Shown here: positions 38,945 through 54,000 of the stretch, in pieces
Layout of the letters: each line of letters begins with the position of its first letter
Position numbering within the stretch: the first letter of the stretch is position 1
DNA from: Sepiola atlantica
Lineage: Eukaryota; Mollusca; Cephalopoda; Sepiida; Sepiolidae
Direction of reading: 5' to 3'
NCBI GenBank assembly: GCA_963556195.1
Contig: CAUVYP010000583.1
Span: 620,001-684,000, forward strand
Length of the DNA: 64,000 bases
The notes under the pieces: model-generated
Databases searched by the model: none
Told to the model about the DNA's origin: nothing
What the model saw: only the letters and a program-made list of their open reading frames with translations
Program-made: the position numbers and the translations under genes

Positions 38945-41900
38945 GAATTGTTGATTATATGTTTTGTTGTTAAATGTTAACAATCATCACCTTGAATTGT
39001 TGATTATATGTTTTGTTGTTAAATGTTAACAATCATTACCTTTAATTGTTGATTTATATGTTTTGTTGTTAAATGTTAACAATCATCACCTTGAATTGTT
39101 GATTATATGTTTTGTTGTTCAATGTTAACAATCATTACCTTGAATTGTTGATTATATGTTTTGTTGTTAAATGTTAACAATCATTACCTTAAATTGTTGA
39201 TTTATATGTTTTGTTGTTAAATGTTAACAATCATCACCTTGAATTGTTGATTTCTTTGTTTTGTTGTTAAATGTTAACAATCATCACCTTGAATTGTTGA
39301 TTATATGTTTTGTTGTTAAATGTTAACAATCATTACCTTGAATTGTTTATTTATATGTTTTGTTGTTAAATGTAACCAATCATCACCTTGAATTGTTGAT
39401 TATATGTTTTGTTGTTAAATGTTAACAATCATTACCTTTAATTGTTGATTATATGTTTTGTTGTTAAATGTTAACAATCATCACCTTGAATTGTTGATTA
39501 TATGTTTTGTTGTTAAATGTTAACAATCATTACTTTGAATTGTTGATTATATGTTTTGTTGTTAAATGTTAACAATCATTACCTTGAATTGTTGATTATA
39601 TGTTTTGTTGTTAAATGTTAACAATCATTACCTTGAATTGTTGATTTATATGTTTTGTTGTTAAATATTAACAATCATTACCTTGAATTGCTGATATTAC
39701 TTTTGTTGTTAAATGTTAACAATCATCACCTTGAATTGTTGATTTATATGTTTTGTTGTTAAATGTTAACAATCATTACCTTGAATTGTTGATTATATGT
39801 TTTGTTGTTCAATGTTAACAATCATTACCTTGAATTGTTGATTTATATGTTTTGTTGTTTAATGTTAACAATCATCACCTTGAATTGTTGATTATATGTT
39901 TTGTTGTTAAATGTTAACAATCATCACCTTGAATTGTTGATTATATGTTTTGTTGTTAAATGTTAACAATCATCACCTTGAATTTTTGATTATATGTTTT
40001 GTTGTTAAATGTTTACAATCATCACCTTGAATTGTTGATTATTTGTTTTGTTGTTAAATATTAACAATAATTACCTTGAATTGTTGATTATTTGTTTTGT
40101 TGTTAAATGTTAACAATCATTACCTTGAATTGTTGATTATATGTTTTGTTGTTAAATGTTAACAATCATCACCTTGAATTGTTGATTATATGTTTTGTTG
40201 TTAAATGTTAACAATCATCACCTTGAATTGTTGATTATATGTTTTGTTGTTAAATGTTAACAATCATTACCTTGAATTGTTGATTTATATGTTTTGTTGT
40301 TAAATGTTAACAATCATCACCTTGAATTGTTGATTATATGTTTTGTTGTTAAATGTTTACAATCATCACCTTGAATTGTTGATGATATGATTTGTTGTTA
40401 AATGTTAACAATCATTACCTTGAATTGTTGATTATATGTTTTGTTGTTAAATGTTAACAATCATCACCTTGAATTGTTGATTTCTTTGTTTTGTTGTTAA
40501 ATGTTAACAATCATCACCTTGAATTGTTGATTATATATTTTGTTGTTAAATGTTAACAATCATTACCTTGAATTGTTTATTTATATTTTTTGTTGTTAAA
40601 TGTTAACAATCATCACCTTGAATTGTTGAGTATATGTTTTGTTGTTAAATGTTAACAATCATTACCTTGAATTGTTGATTATATGTTTTGTTGTTAAATT
40701 TTAACAATCATTACCTTTAATTGTTGATTATATGTTTTGTTGTTAAATGTTAACAATCATTACTTTGAATTGTTGATTATATGTTTTGTTGTTAAATGTT
40801 AACAATCATTACCTTGAATTGTTGATTATATGTTTTCTTGTTAAATGTTAACAATCATTACCTTGAATTGTTGATTATACGTTTTGTTGTTAAATGTTAA
40901 CAATCATCACCTTCAATTGTTGATTTATATGTTTTGTTGTTAAATGTTAACAATCATTACCTTGAATTGTTGATTTATATGTTTTGTTTTTAAATGTTAA
41001 CAATCATCACCTTGAATTGTTGATTTATATGTTTTGTTGTTAAATGTTAACAATCATCACCTTGAATTGTTGATTATATGTTTTGTTGTTAAATGTTAAC
41101 AATCATCACCTTGAATTGTTGATTATATGTTTTGTTGTTAAATGTTAACAATCATTACCTTGAATTGTTGATTATATGTTTTGTTGTTCAATGTTAACAA
41201 TCATTACCTTGAATTGTTGATTTATATGTTTTGTTGTTTAATGTTAACAATCATCACCTTGAATTGTTGATTATATGTTTTGTTGTTAAATGTTAACAAT
41301 CATCACCTTGAATTGTTGATTATATGTTTTGTTGTTAAATGTTAACAATCATCACCTTGAATTGTTGATTATATGTTTTGTTGTTAAATGTTTACAATCA
41401 TCACCTTGAATTGTTGATTATTTGTTTTGTTGTTAAATGTTAACAATCATTACCTTGAATTGTTGATGATTTGTTTTGTTGTTAAATGTTAACAATCATT
41501 ACCTTGAATTGTTGATTATATGTTTTGTTGTTAAATGTTAACAATCATCACCTTTAATTGTTTATTATATGTTTTGTTGTTAAATGTTTACAATCATCAC
41601 CTTGAATTGTTGATTATATGTTTTGTTGTTAAATGTTAACAATCATTACCTTGAATTGTTGATTTATATGTTTTGTTGTTAAATGTTAACAATCATCACC
41701 TTGAATTGTTGATTATATGTTTTGTTGTTAAATGTTAACAATCATCACCTTGAATTGTTGATTATATGTTTTGTTGTTAAATGTTAACAATCATCACCTT
41801 GAATTGTTGATTTAAATGTTTTGTTGTTAAATGTTAACAATCATCACCTCGAATTGTTAATTATATGTTTTGTTGTAAAATGTTAACAATCATCACCTTG

Positions 41901-42244
41901 AATTGTGGATTATATGTTTTGTTGTTAAATGTTAACAATCATTACCTTGAATTGTTGATTATATGTTTTGTTGTTAAATGTTAACAATCATTACCTTTAA
42001 TTGTTGATTATATGTTTTGTTGTTAAATGTTAACAATCATCACCTTGAATTGTTGATTTATATGTTTTGTTGTTAAATGTTAACAATCATTACCTTGAAT
42101 TGTTGATTATATGTTTTGTTGTTAAATGTTAACAATCATTACCTTGAATTGTTGATTATATGTTTTGTTGTTAAATGTCAACAATCATTACCTTGAATTG
42201 TTTATTTATATGTTTTGTTGTTAAATGTTAACAATCATCACCTG
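38945..42244. repeat. 3,300-bp unit, copy 2
   Basis: This is the second, apparently identical copy. Marker partners at 3,300 bp are CTGATATTAC (36,391 and 39,691) and GTGGATT (38,605 and 41,905). From about 39,122 it also matches the next unit at 3,892 bp, with one single-base difference noticed (TATACG, C at 40,880, against TATATG at 44,772). Identity therefore falls from none seen in the first pair to at least one in the next. Confidence 0.92.
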
Positions 42245-43040
42245 GAATTGTTGATTATATGTTTTGTTGTTAAATGTAAACAATAATCACCTTGAATTGT
42301 TGATTATATGTTTTGTTGTTAAATGTTAACAATCATCACCTTGAATTGTTGATTATAGGTTTTGTTGTTAAATGTAAACAATCATTACCTTGAATTGTTG
42401 ATTATATGTTTTGTTGTTAAATGTTAACAATCATTACCTTTAATTGTTGATTTATATGTTTTGTTGTTAAATGTTAACAATCATCACCTTGAATTGTTGA
42501 TTATATGTTTTGTTGTTCAATGTTAACAATCATTACCTTGAATTGTTGATTATATGTTTTGTTGTTAAATGTTAACAATCATTACCTTAAATTGTTGATT
42601 TATATGTTTTGTTGTTAAATGTTAACAATCATCACCTTGAATTGTTGATTTCTTTGTTTTGTTGTTAAATGTTAACAATCATTACCTTGAATTGTTGATT
42701 TTACTTTTGTTGTTAAATGTTAACAATCATCACCTTGAATTGTTGATTTATATGTTTTGTTGTTAAATGTTAACAATCATTACCTTGAATTGTTGATTTA
42801 TATGTTTTGTTGTTAAATGTTAACAATCATCACCTTAAATTGTTGATTTATATGTTTTGTTGTTAAATGTTAACAATCGTCACCTTGAATTGTTGATTAT
42901 ATGTTTTGTTGTTAAATGTTAACAATCATCACCTTGAATTGTTGATTATATGTTTTGTTGTTAAATGTTAACAATCATTACCTTGAATTGTTGATTATAT
43001 GTTTTGTTGTTCAATGTTAACAATCATTACCTTGAATTGT
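42245..43040. repeat. Extra segment of about 592 bp that lengthens the 3.3-kb unit to 3,892 bp
   Basis: The distance between equivalent markers rises from 3,300 to 3,892 bp across this stretch, a gain of about twelve monomers. It holds its own set of variants: GTAAAC with AATAATCACC (about 42,277), TATAGG (42,357), a 48-bp GATTTTAC monomer (about 42,696) and AATCGTC (CG at 42,878). The same set appears at about 46.1-46.9 kb and in part at 48.1-49.3, 52.2-53.1 and 61.0-62.1 kb, so it is a module that has spread or been retained in the right half. Confidence 0.8.
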
Positions 43041-46000
43041 TGATTATATGTTTTGTTGTTAAATGTTAACAATCATTACCTTAAATTGTTGATTTATATG
43101 TTTTGTTGTTAAATGTTAACAATCATCACCTTGAATTGTTGATTTCTTTGTTTTGTTGTTAAATGTTAACAATCATCACCTTGAATTGTTGATTATATGT
43201 TTTGTTGTTAAATGTTAACAATCATTACCTTGAATTGTTTATTTATATGTTTTGTTGTTAAATGTAACCAATCATCACCTTGAATTGTTGATTATATGTT
43301 TTGTTGTTAAATGTTAACAATCATTACCTTTAATTGTTGATTATATGTTTTGTTGTTAAATGTTAACAATCATCACCTTGAATTGTTGATTATATGTTTT
43401 GTTGTTAAATGTTAACAATCATTACTTTGAATTGTTGATTATATGTTTTGTTGTTAAATGTTAACAATCATTACCTTGAATTGTTGATTATATGTTTTGT
43501 TGTTAAATGTTAACAATCATTACCTTGAATTGTTGATTTATATGTTTTGTTGTTAAATATTAACAATCATTACCTTGAATTGCTGATATTACTTTTGTTG
43601 TTAAATGTTAACAATCATCACCTTGAATTGTTGATTTATATGTTTTGTTGTTAAATGTTAACAATCATTACCTTGAATTGTTGATTATATGTTTTGTTGT
43701 TCAATGTTAACAATCATTACCTTGAATTGTTGATTTATATGTTTTGTTGTTTAATGTTAACAATCATCACCTTGAATTGTTGATTATATGTTTTGTTGTT
43801 AAATGTTAACAATCATCACCTTGAATTGTTGATTATATGTTTTGTTGTTAAATGTTAACAATCATCACCTTGAATTTTTGATTATATGTTTTGTTGTTAA
43901 ATGTTTACAATCATCACCTTGAATTGTTGATTATTTGTTTTGTTGTTAAATATTAACAATAATTACCTTGAATTGTTGATTATTTGTTTTGTTGTTAAAT
44001 GTTAACAATCATTACCTTGAATTGTTGATTATATGTTTTGTTGTTAAATGTTAACAATCATCACCTTGAATTGTTGATTATATGTTTTGTTGTTAAATGT
44101 TAACAATCATCACCTTGAATTGTTGATTATATGTTTTGTTGTTAAATGTTAACAATCATTACCTTGAATTGTTGATTTATATGTTTTGTTGTTAAATGTT
44201 AACAATCATCACCTTGAATTGTTGATTATATGTTTTGTTGTTAAATGTTTACAATCATCACCTTGAATTGTTGATGATATGATTTGTTGTTAAATGTTAA
44301 CAATCATTACCTTGAATTGTTGATTATATGTTTTGTTGTTAAATGTTAACAATCATCACCTTGAATTGTTGATTTCTTTGTTTTGTTGTTAAATGTTAAC
44401 AATCATCACCTTGAATTGTTGATTATATATTTTGTTGTTAAATGTTAACAATCATTACCTTGAATTGTTTATTTATATTTTTTGTTGTTAAATGTTAACA
44501 ATCATCACCTTGAATTGTTGAGTATATGTTTTGTTGTTAAATGTTAACAATCATTACCTTGAATTGTTGATTATATGTTTTGTTGTTAAATTTTAACAAT
44601 CATTACCTTTAATTGTTGATTATATGTTTTGTTGTTAAATGTTAACAATCATTACTTTGAATTGTTGATTATATGTTTTGTTGTTAAATGTTAACAATCA
44701 TTACCTTGAATTGTTGATTATATGTTTTCTTGTTAAATGTTAACAATCATTACCTTGAATTGTTGATTATATGTTTTGTTGTTAAATGTTAACAATCATC
44801 ACCTTCAATTGTTGATTTATATGTTTTGTTGTTAAATGTTAACAATCATTACCTTGAATTGTTGATTTATATGTTTTGTTTTTAAATGTTAACAATCATC
44901 ACCTTGAATTGTTGATTTATATGTTTTGTTGTTAAATGTTAACAATCATCACCTTGAATTGTTGATTATATGTTTTGTTGTTAAATGTTAACAATCATCA
45001 CCTTGAATTGTTGATTATATGTTTTGTTGTTAAATGTTAACAATCATTACCTTGAATTGTTGATTATATGTTTTGTTGTTCAATGTTAACAATCATTACC
45101 TTGAATTGTTGATTTATATGTTTTGTTGTTTAATGTTAACAATCATCACCTTGAATTGTTGATTATATGTTTTGTTGTTAAATGTTAACAATCATCACCT
45201 TGAATTGTTGATTATATGTTTTGTTGTTAAATGTTAACAATCATCACCTTGAATTGTTGATTATATGTTTTGTTGTTAAATGTTTACAATCATCACCTTG
45301 AATTGTTGATTATTTGTTTTGTTGTTAAATGTTAACAATCATTACCTTGAATTGTTGATGATTTGTTTTGTTGTTAAATGTTAACAATCATTACCTTGAA
45401 TTGTTGATTATATGTTTTGTTGTTAAATGTTAACAATCATCACCTTTAATTGTTTATTATATGTTTTGTTGTTAAATGTTTACAATCATCACCTTGAATT
45501 GTTGATTATATGTTTTGTTGTTAAATGTTAACAATCATTACCTTGAATTGTTGATTTATATGTTTTGTTGTTAAATGTTAACAATCATCACCTTGAATTG
45601 TTGATTATATGTTTTGTTGTTAAATGTTAACAATCATCACCTTGAATTGTTGATTATATGTTTTGTTGTTAAATGTTAACAATCATCACCTTGAATTGTT
45701 GATTTAAATGTTTTGTTGTTAAATGTTAACAATCATCACCTCGAATTGTTAATTATATGTTTTGTTGTAAAATGTTAACAATCATCACCTTGAATTGTGG
45801 ATTATATGTTTTGTTGTTAAATGTTAACAATCATTACCTTGAATTGTTGATTATATGTTTTGTTGTTAAATGTTAACAATCATTACCTTTAATTGTTGAT
45901 TATATGTTTTGTTGTTAAATGTTAACAATCATCACCTTGAATTGTTGATTTATATGTTTTGTTGTTAAATGTTAACAATCATTACCTTGAATTGTTGATT

Positions 46001-46930
46001 ATATGTTTTGTTGTTAAATGTTAACAATCATTACCTTGAATTGTTGATTATATGTTTTGTTGTTAAATGTCAACAATCATTACCTTGAATTGTTTATTTA
46101 TATGTTTTGTTGTTAAATGTTAACAATCATCACCTGGAATTGTTGATTATATGTTTTGTTGTTAAATGTAAACAATAATCACCTTGAATTGTTGATTATA
46201 TGTTTTGTTGTTAAATGTTAACAATCATCACCTTGAATTGTTGATTATAGGTTTTGTTGTTAAATGTAAACAATCATTACCTTGAATTGTTGATTATATG
46301 TTTTGTTGTTAAATGTTAACAATCATTACCTTTAATTGTTGATTTATATGTTTTGTTGTTAAATGTTAACAATCATCACCTTGAATTGTTGATTATATGT
46401 TTTGTTGTTCAATGTTAACAATCATTACCTTGAATTGTTGATTATATGTTTTGTTGTTAAATGTTAACAATCATTACCTTAAATTGTTGATTTATATGTT
46501 TTGTTGTTAAATGTTAACAATCATCACCTTGAATTGTTGATTTCTTTGTTTTGTTGTTAAATGTTAACAATCATTACCTTGAATTGTTGATTTTACTTTT
46601 GTTGTTAAATGTTAACAATCATCACCTTGAATTGTTGATTTATATGTTTTGTTGTTAAATGTTAACAATCATTACCTTGAATTGTTGATTTATATGTTTT
46701 GTTGTTAAATGTTAACAATCATCACCTTAAATTGTTGATTTATATGTTTTGTTGTTAAATGTTAACAATCGTCACCTTGAATTGTTGATTATATGTTTTG
46801 TTGTTAAATGTTAACAATCATCACCTTGAATTGTTGATTATATGTTTTGTTGTTAAATGTTAACAATCATTACCTTGAATTGTTGATTATATGTTTTGTT
46901 GTTCAATGTTAACAATCATTACCTTGAATT
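43041..46930. repeat. 3,892-bp higher-order unit
   Basis: This repeats about 39,122-43,040 at 3,892 bp: CTGATATTAC (43,583), GTGGATT (45,797), TATAGG (46,249) and AATCGTC (CG at 46,770). The match ends near 46,935, where GATTTATATG replaces GATTATATG. It carries one TATATG where the previous copy has TATACG. Confidence 0.85.
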
Positions 46931-46999
46931 GTTGATTTATATGTTTTGTTGTTTAATGTTAACAATCATCACCTTGAATTGTTGATTATATGTTTTGTT

Positions 47000-49900
47000 G
47001 TTAAATGTTAACAATCATCACCTTGAATTGTTGATTATATGTTTTGTTGTTAAATGTTAACAATCATCACCTTGAATTGTTGATTATATGTTTTGTTGTT
47101 AAATGTTAACAATCATTACCTTGAATTGTTGATTATATGTTTTGTTGTTAAATGTTAACAATCATTACCTTGAATTGTTTATTTATATGTTTTGTTGTTA
47201 AATGTTAACAATCATTACCTTGAATTGTTGATTATACGTTTTGTTGTTAAATGTTAACAATCATCACCTTGAATTGTTGATTTATACGTTTTGTTGTTAA
47301 ATGTTAACAATCATCACCTTGAATTGTTGATTTATATGTTTTGTTGTTAAATGTTAACAATCATCACCTTGAATTGTTGATTTATATGTTTTGTTGTTAA
47401 ATGTTAACAATCATCACCTTGAATTGTTGATTTATATGTTTTGTTGTTAAATGTTAACAATCATCACCTTGAATTGTTGATTATATGTTTTGTTGTTAAA
47501 TGTTAACAATCATCACCTTGAATTGTTGATTATATGTTTTGTTGTTAAATGTTAACAATCATTACCTTGAATTGTTGATTATATGTTTTGTTGTTCAATG
47601 TTAACAATCATTACCTTGAATTGTTGATTTATATGTTTTGTTGTTTAATGTTAACAATCATCACCTTGAATTGTTGATTATATGTTTTGTTGTTAAATGT
47701 TAACAATCATCACCTTGAATTGTTGATTATATGTTTTGTTGTTAAATGTTAACAATCATCACCTTGAATTGTTGATTATATGTTTTGTTGTTAAATGTTT
47801 ACAATCATCACCTTGAATTGTTGATTATTTGTTTTGTTGTTAAATGTCAACAATCATTACCTTGAATTGTTTATTTATATGTTTTGTTGTTAAATGTTAA
47901 CAATCATCACCTTGAATTGTTGATTATATGTTTTGTTGTTAAATGTTTACAATCATCACCTTGAATTGTTGATTATTTGTTTTGTTGTTAAATGTCAACA
48001 ATCATTACCTTGAATTGTTTATTTATATGTTTTGTTGTTAAATGTTAACAATCATCACCTGGAATTGTTGATTATATGTTTTGTTGTTAAATGTTAACAA
48101 TAATCACCTTGAATTGTTGATTATATGTTTTGTTGTTAAATGTTAACAATCATCACCTTGAATTGTTGATTATAGGTTTTGTTGTTAAATGTAAACAATC
48201 ATTACCTTGAATTGTTGATTTATATGTTTTGTTGTTAAATGTTAACAATCATAACCTTGAATTGTTGATTATATGTTTTGTTGTTAAATGTTAACAATCA
48301 TCACCTTGAATTGTTGATTATATGTTTTGTTGTTAAATGTTAACAATCATTACCTTTAATTGTTGATTTATATGTTTTGTTGTTAAATGTTAACAATCAT
48401 CACCTTGAATTGTTGATTATATGTTTTGTTGTTCAATGTTAACAATCATTACCTTGAATTGTTGATTATATGTTTTGTTGTTAAATGTTAACAATCATTA
48501 CCTTAAATTGTTGATTTATATGTTTTGTTGTTAAATGTTAACAATCATCACCTTGAATTGTTGATTTCTTTGTTTTGTTGTTAAATGTTAACAATCATCA
48601 CCTTGAATTGTTGATTATATGTTTTGTTGTTAAATGTTAACAATCATTACCTTGAATTGTTTATTTATATGTTTTGTTGTTAAATGTTAACAATCATCAC
48701 CTTGAATTGTTGATTATATGTTTTGTTGTTAAATGTTAACAATCATTACCTTGAATTGTTGATTATATGTTTTGTTGTTAAATTTTAACAATCATTACCT
48801 TTAATTGTTGATTATATGTTTTGTTGTTAAATGTTAACAATCATCACCTTGAATTGTTGATTATATGTTTTGTTGTTAAATGTTAACAATCATTACTTTG
48901 AATTGTTGATTATATGTTTTGTTGTTAAATGTTAACAATCATTACCTTGAATTGTTGATTATATGTTTTGTTGTTAAATGTTAACAATCATTACCTTGAA
49001 TTGTTTATTTATATGTTTTGTTGTTAAATGTTAACAATCATTACCTTGAATTGTTGATTTTACTTTTGTTGTTAAATGTTAACAATCATCACCTTGAATT
49101 GTTGATTTATATGTTTTGTTGTTAAATGTTAACAATCATTACCTTGAATTGTTGATTTATATGTTTTGTTGTTAAATGTTAACAATCATCACCTTAAATT
49201 GTTGATTTATATGTTTTGTTGTTAAATGTTAACAATCGTCACCTTGAATTGTTGATTATATGTTTTGTTGTTAAATGTTAACAATCATTACCTTGAATTG
49301 TTGATTTATATGTTTTGTTGTTAAATGTTAACAATCATCACCTTGAATTGTTGATTATATGTTTTGTTGTTAAATGTTTACAATCATCACCTTGAATTGT
49401 TGATGATATGATTTGTTGTTAAATGTTAACAATCATTACCTTGAATTGTTGATTATATGTTTTGTTGTTAAATGTTAACAATCATTACCTTGAATTGTTG
49501 ATTTATATGTTTTGTTGTTAAATGTTAACAATCATCACCTTGAATTGTTGATTATATGTTTTGTTGTTAAATGTTAACAATCATCACCTTGAATTGTTGA
49601 TTTATAGGTTTTGTTGTTAAATGTTAACAATCATCACCTCGAATTGTTAATTATATGTTTTGTTGTAAAATGTTAACAATCATCACCTTGAATTGTGGAT
49701 TATATGTTTTGTTGTTAAATGTTAACAATCATTACCTTGAATTGTTGATTATATGTTTTGTTGTTAAATGTTAACAATCATTACCTTTAATTGTTGATTA
49801 TATGTTTTGTTGTTAAATGTTAACAATCATCACCTTGAATTGTTGATTTATATGTTTTGTTGTTAAATGTTAACAATCATTACCTTGAATTGTTGATTAT

Positions 49901-51044
49901 ATGTTTTGTTGTTAAATGTTAACAATCATTACCTTGAATTGTTGATTATATGTTTTGTTGTTAAATGTCAACAATCATTACCTTGAATTGTTTATTTATA
50001 TCTTTTGTTGTTAAATGTTAACAATCATCACCTGGAATTGTTGATTATATGCTTTGTTGTTAAATGTTAACAATAATCACCTTGAATTGTTGATTATATG
50101 TTTTGTTGTTAAATGTTAACAATCATCACCTTGAATTGTTGATTATATATTTTGTTGTTAAATGTTAACAATCATTACCTTGAATTGTTTATTTATATTT
50201 TTTGTTGTTAAATGTTAACAATCATCACCTTGAATTGTTGAGTATATGTTTTGTTGTTAAATGTTAACAATCATTACCTTGAATTGTTGATTATATGTTT
50301 TGTTGTTAAATGTTAACAATCATTACCTTTAATTGTTGATTATATGTTTTGTTGTTACATGTTAACAATCATCACCTTGAATTGTTGATTATATGTTTTG
50401 TTGTTAAATGTTAACAATCATTACCTTGAATTGTTGATTATATGTTTTGTTGTTAAATGTTAACAATCATTACTTTGAATTGTTGATTATATGTTTTGTT
50501 GTTAAATGTTAACAATCATTACCTTGAATTGTTTATTTATATGTTTTCTTGTTAAATGTTAACAATCATTACCTTGAATTGTTGATTATACGTTTTGTTG
50601 TTAAATGTTAACAATCATCACCTTGAATTGTTGATTTATATGTTTTGTTGTTAAATGTTAACAATCATTACCTTGAATTGTTGATTTATATGTTTTATTG
50701 TTAAATGTTAACAATCATCACCTTGAATTCTTGATTTATATGTTTTGTTGTTAAATGTTAACAATCATCACCTTGAATTGTTGATTATATGTTTTGTTGT
50801 TAAATGTTAACAATCATCACCTTGAATTGTTGATTATATGTTTTGTTGTTAAATGTTAACAATCATTACCTTGAATTGTTGATTATATGTTTTGTTGTTA
50901 AATGTTAACAATCATTACCTTTAATTGTTGATTATATGTTTTGTTGTTAAATGTTAACAATCATTACCTTGAATTGTTGATTATATGTTTTGTTGTTAAA
51001 TGTCAACAATCATTACCTTGAATTGTTTATTTATATGTTTTGTT
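47000..51044. repeat. ~4.0-kb higher-order unit, copy 1
   Basis: GATTTATACG (TTTATACG at 47,281 and 51,326) and TATAGG (48,171 and 52,216) are 4,045 bp apart, about 82 monomers. After about 48,300 the distance drops to 3,848 (GATTTCTTTG 48,563 and 52,411) and then 3,798 bp (AATCGTC CG 49,237 and 53,035; GTGGATT 49,695 and 53,493). Copy 2 therefore lost four monomers and then one. Two GTCAAC-GTTTATTTATATG pairs around 47,850-48,010 show a small inner duplication. Confidence 0.82.
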
Positions 51045-54000
51045 GTTAAATGTTAACAATCATCACCTTGAATTGTTGATTATATGTTTTGTTGTTAAAT
51101 GTTAACAATCATCACCTTGAATTGTTGATTATATGTTTTGTTGTTAAATGTTAACAATCATTACCTTGAATTGTTGATTATATGTTTTGTTGTTAAATGT
51201 TAACAATCATTACCTTGAATTGTTTATTTATATGTTTTGTTGTTAAATGTTAACAATCATTACCTTGAATTGTTGATTATACGTTTTGTTGTTAAATGTT
51301 AACAATCATCACCTTGAATTGTTGATTTATACGTTTTGTTGTTAAATGTTAACAATCATCACCTTGAATTGTTGATTTATATGTTTTGTTGTTAAATGTT
51401 AACAATCATCACCTTGAATTGTTGATTTATATGTTTTGTTGTTAAATGTTAACAATCATCACCTTGAATTGTTGATTTATATGTTTTGTTGTTAAATGTT
51501 AACAATCATCACCTTGAATTGTTGATTATATGTTTTGTTGTTAAATGTTAACAATCATCACCTTGAATTGTTGATTATATGTTTTGTTGTTAAATGTTAA
51601 CAATCATTACCTTGAATTGTTGATTATATGTTTTGTTGTTCAATGTTAACAATCATTACCTTGAATTGTTGATTTATATGTTTTGTTGTTTAATGTTAAC
51701 AATCATCACCTTGAATTGTTGATTATATGTTTTGTTGTTAAATGTTAACAATCATCACCTTGAATTGTTGATTATATGTTTTGTTGTTAAATGTTAACAA
51801 TCATCACCTTGAATTGTTGATTATATGTTTTGTTGTTAAATGTTTACAATCATCACCTTGAATTGTTGATTATTTGTTTTGTTGTTAAATGTCAACAATC
51901 ATTACCTTGAATTGTTTATTTATATGTTTTGTTGTTAAATGTTAACAATCATCACCTTGAATTGTTGATTATATGTTTTGTTGTTAAATGTTTACAATCA
52001 TCACCTTGAATTGTTGATTATTTGTTTTGTTGTTAAATGTCAACAATCATTACCTTGAATTGTTTATTTATATGTTTTGTTGTTAAATGTTAACAATCAT
52101 CACCTGGAATTGTTGATTATATGTTTTGTTGTTAAATGTTAACAATAATCACCTTGAATTGTTGATTATATGTTTTGTTGTTAAATGTTAACAATCATCA
52201 CCTTGAATTGTTGATTATAGGTTTTGTTGTTAAATGTAAACAATCATTACCTTGAATTGTTGATTTATATGTTTTGTTGTTAAATGTTAACAATCATAAC
52301 CTTGAATTGTTGATTATATGTTTTGTTGTTAAATGTTAACAATCATTACCTTAAATTGTTGATTTATATGTTTTGTTGTTAAATGTTAACAATCATCACC
52401 TTGAATTGTTGATTTCTTTGTTTTGTTGTTAAATGTTAACAATCATCACCTTGAATTGTTGATTATATGTTTTGTTGTTAAATGTTAACAATCATTACCT
52501 TGAATTGTTTATTTATATGTTTTGTTGTTAAATGTTAACAATCATCACCTTGAATTGTTGATTATATGTTTTGTTGTTAAATGTTAACAATCATTACCTT
52601 GAATTGTTGATTATATGTTTTGTTGTTAAATTTTAACAATCATTACCTTTAATTGTTGATTATATGTTTTGTTGTTAAATGTTAACAATCATCACCTTGA
52701 ATTGTTGATTATATGTTTTGTTGTTAAATGTTAACAATCATTACTTTGAATTGTTGATTATATGTTTTGTTGTTAAATGTTAACAATCATTACCTTGAAT
52801 TGTTGATTATATGTTTTGTTGTTAAATGTTAACAATCATTACCTTGAATTGTTTATTTATATGTTTTGTTGTTAAATGTTAACAATCATTACCTTGAATT
52901 GTTGATTTTACTTTTGTTGTTAAATGTTAACAATCATCACCTTGAATTGTTGATTTATATGTTTTGTTGTTAAATGTTAACAATCATCACCTTAAATTGT
53001 TGATTTATATGTTTTGTTGTTAAATGTTAACAATCGTCACTTTGAATTGTTGATTATATGTTTTGTTGTTAAATGTTAACAATCATTACCTTGAATTGTT
53101 GATTTATATGTTTTGTTGTTAAATGTTAACAATCATCACCTTGAATTGTTGATTATATGTTTTGTTGTTAAATGTTTACAATCATCACCTTGAATTGTTG
53201 ATGATATGATTTGTTGTTAAATGTTAACAATCATTACCTTGAATTGTTGATTATATGTTTTGTTGTTAAATGTTAACAATCATTACCTTGAATTGTTGAT
53301 TTATATGTTTTGTTGTTAAATGTTAACAATCATCACCTTGAATTGTTGATTATATGTTTTGTTGTTAAATGTTAACAATCATCACCTTGAATTGTTGATT
53401 TATAGGTTTTGTTGTTAAATGTTAACAATCATCACCTCGAATTGTTAATTATATGTTTTGTTGTAAAATGTTAACAATCATCACCTTGAATTGTGGATTA
53501 TATGTTTTGTTGTTAAATGTTAACAATCATTACCTTGAATTGTTGATTATATGTTTTGTTGTTAAATGTTAACAATCATTACCTTTAATTGTTGATTATA
53601 TGTTTTGTTGTTAAATGTTAACAATCATCACCTTGAATTGTTGATTTATATGTTTTGTTGTTAAATGTTAACAATCATTACCTTGAATTGTTGATTATAT
53701 GTTTTGTTGTTAAATGTTAACAATCATTACCTTGAATTGTTGATTATATGTTTTGTTGTTAAATGTCAACAATCATTACCTTGAATTGTTTATTTATATC
53801 TTTTGTTGTTAAATGTTAACAATCATCACCTGGAATTGTTGATTATATGCTTTGTTGTTAAATGTTAACAATAATCACCTTGAATTGTTGATTATATGTT
53901 TTGTTGTTAAATGTTAACAATCATCACCTTGAATTGTTGATTATATATTTTGTTGTTAAATGTTAACAATCATTACCTTGAATTGTTTATTTATATTTTT

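Noticed and set aside
35645..42278. Declaring the identical 3,300-bp pair an assembly error
   Set aside because: Identity alone cannot separate a recent duplication from a mis-assembly. Comparable exact or near-exact pairs of other lengths exist in the window, so it is left as a finding to be tested with reads.
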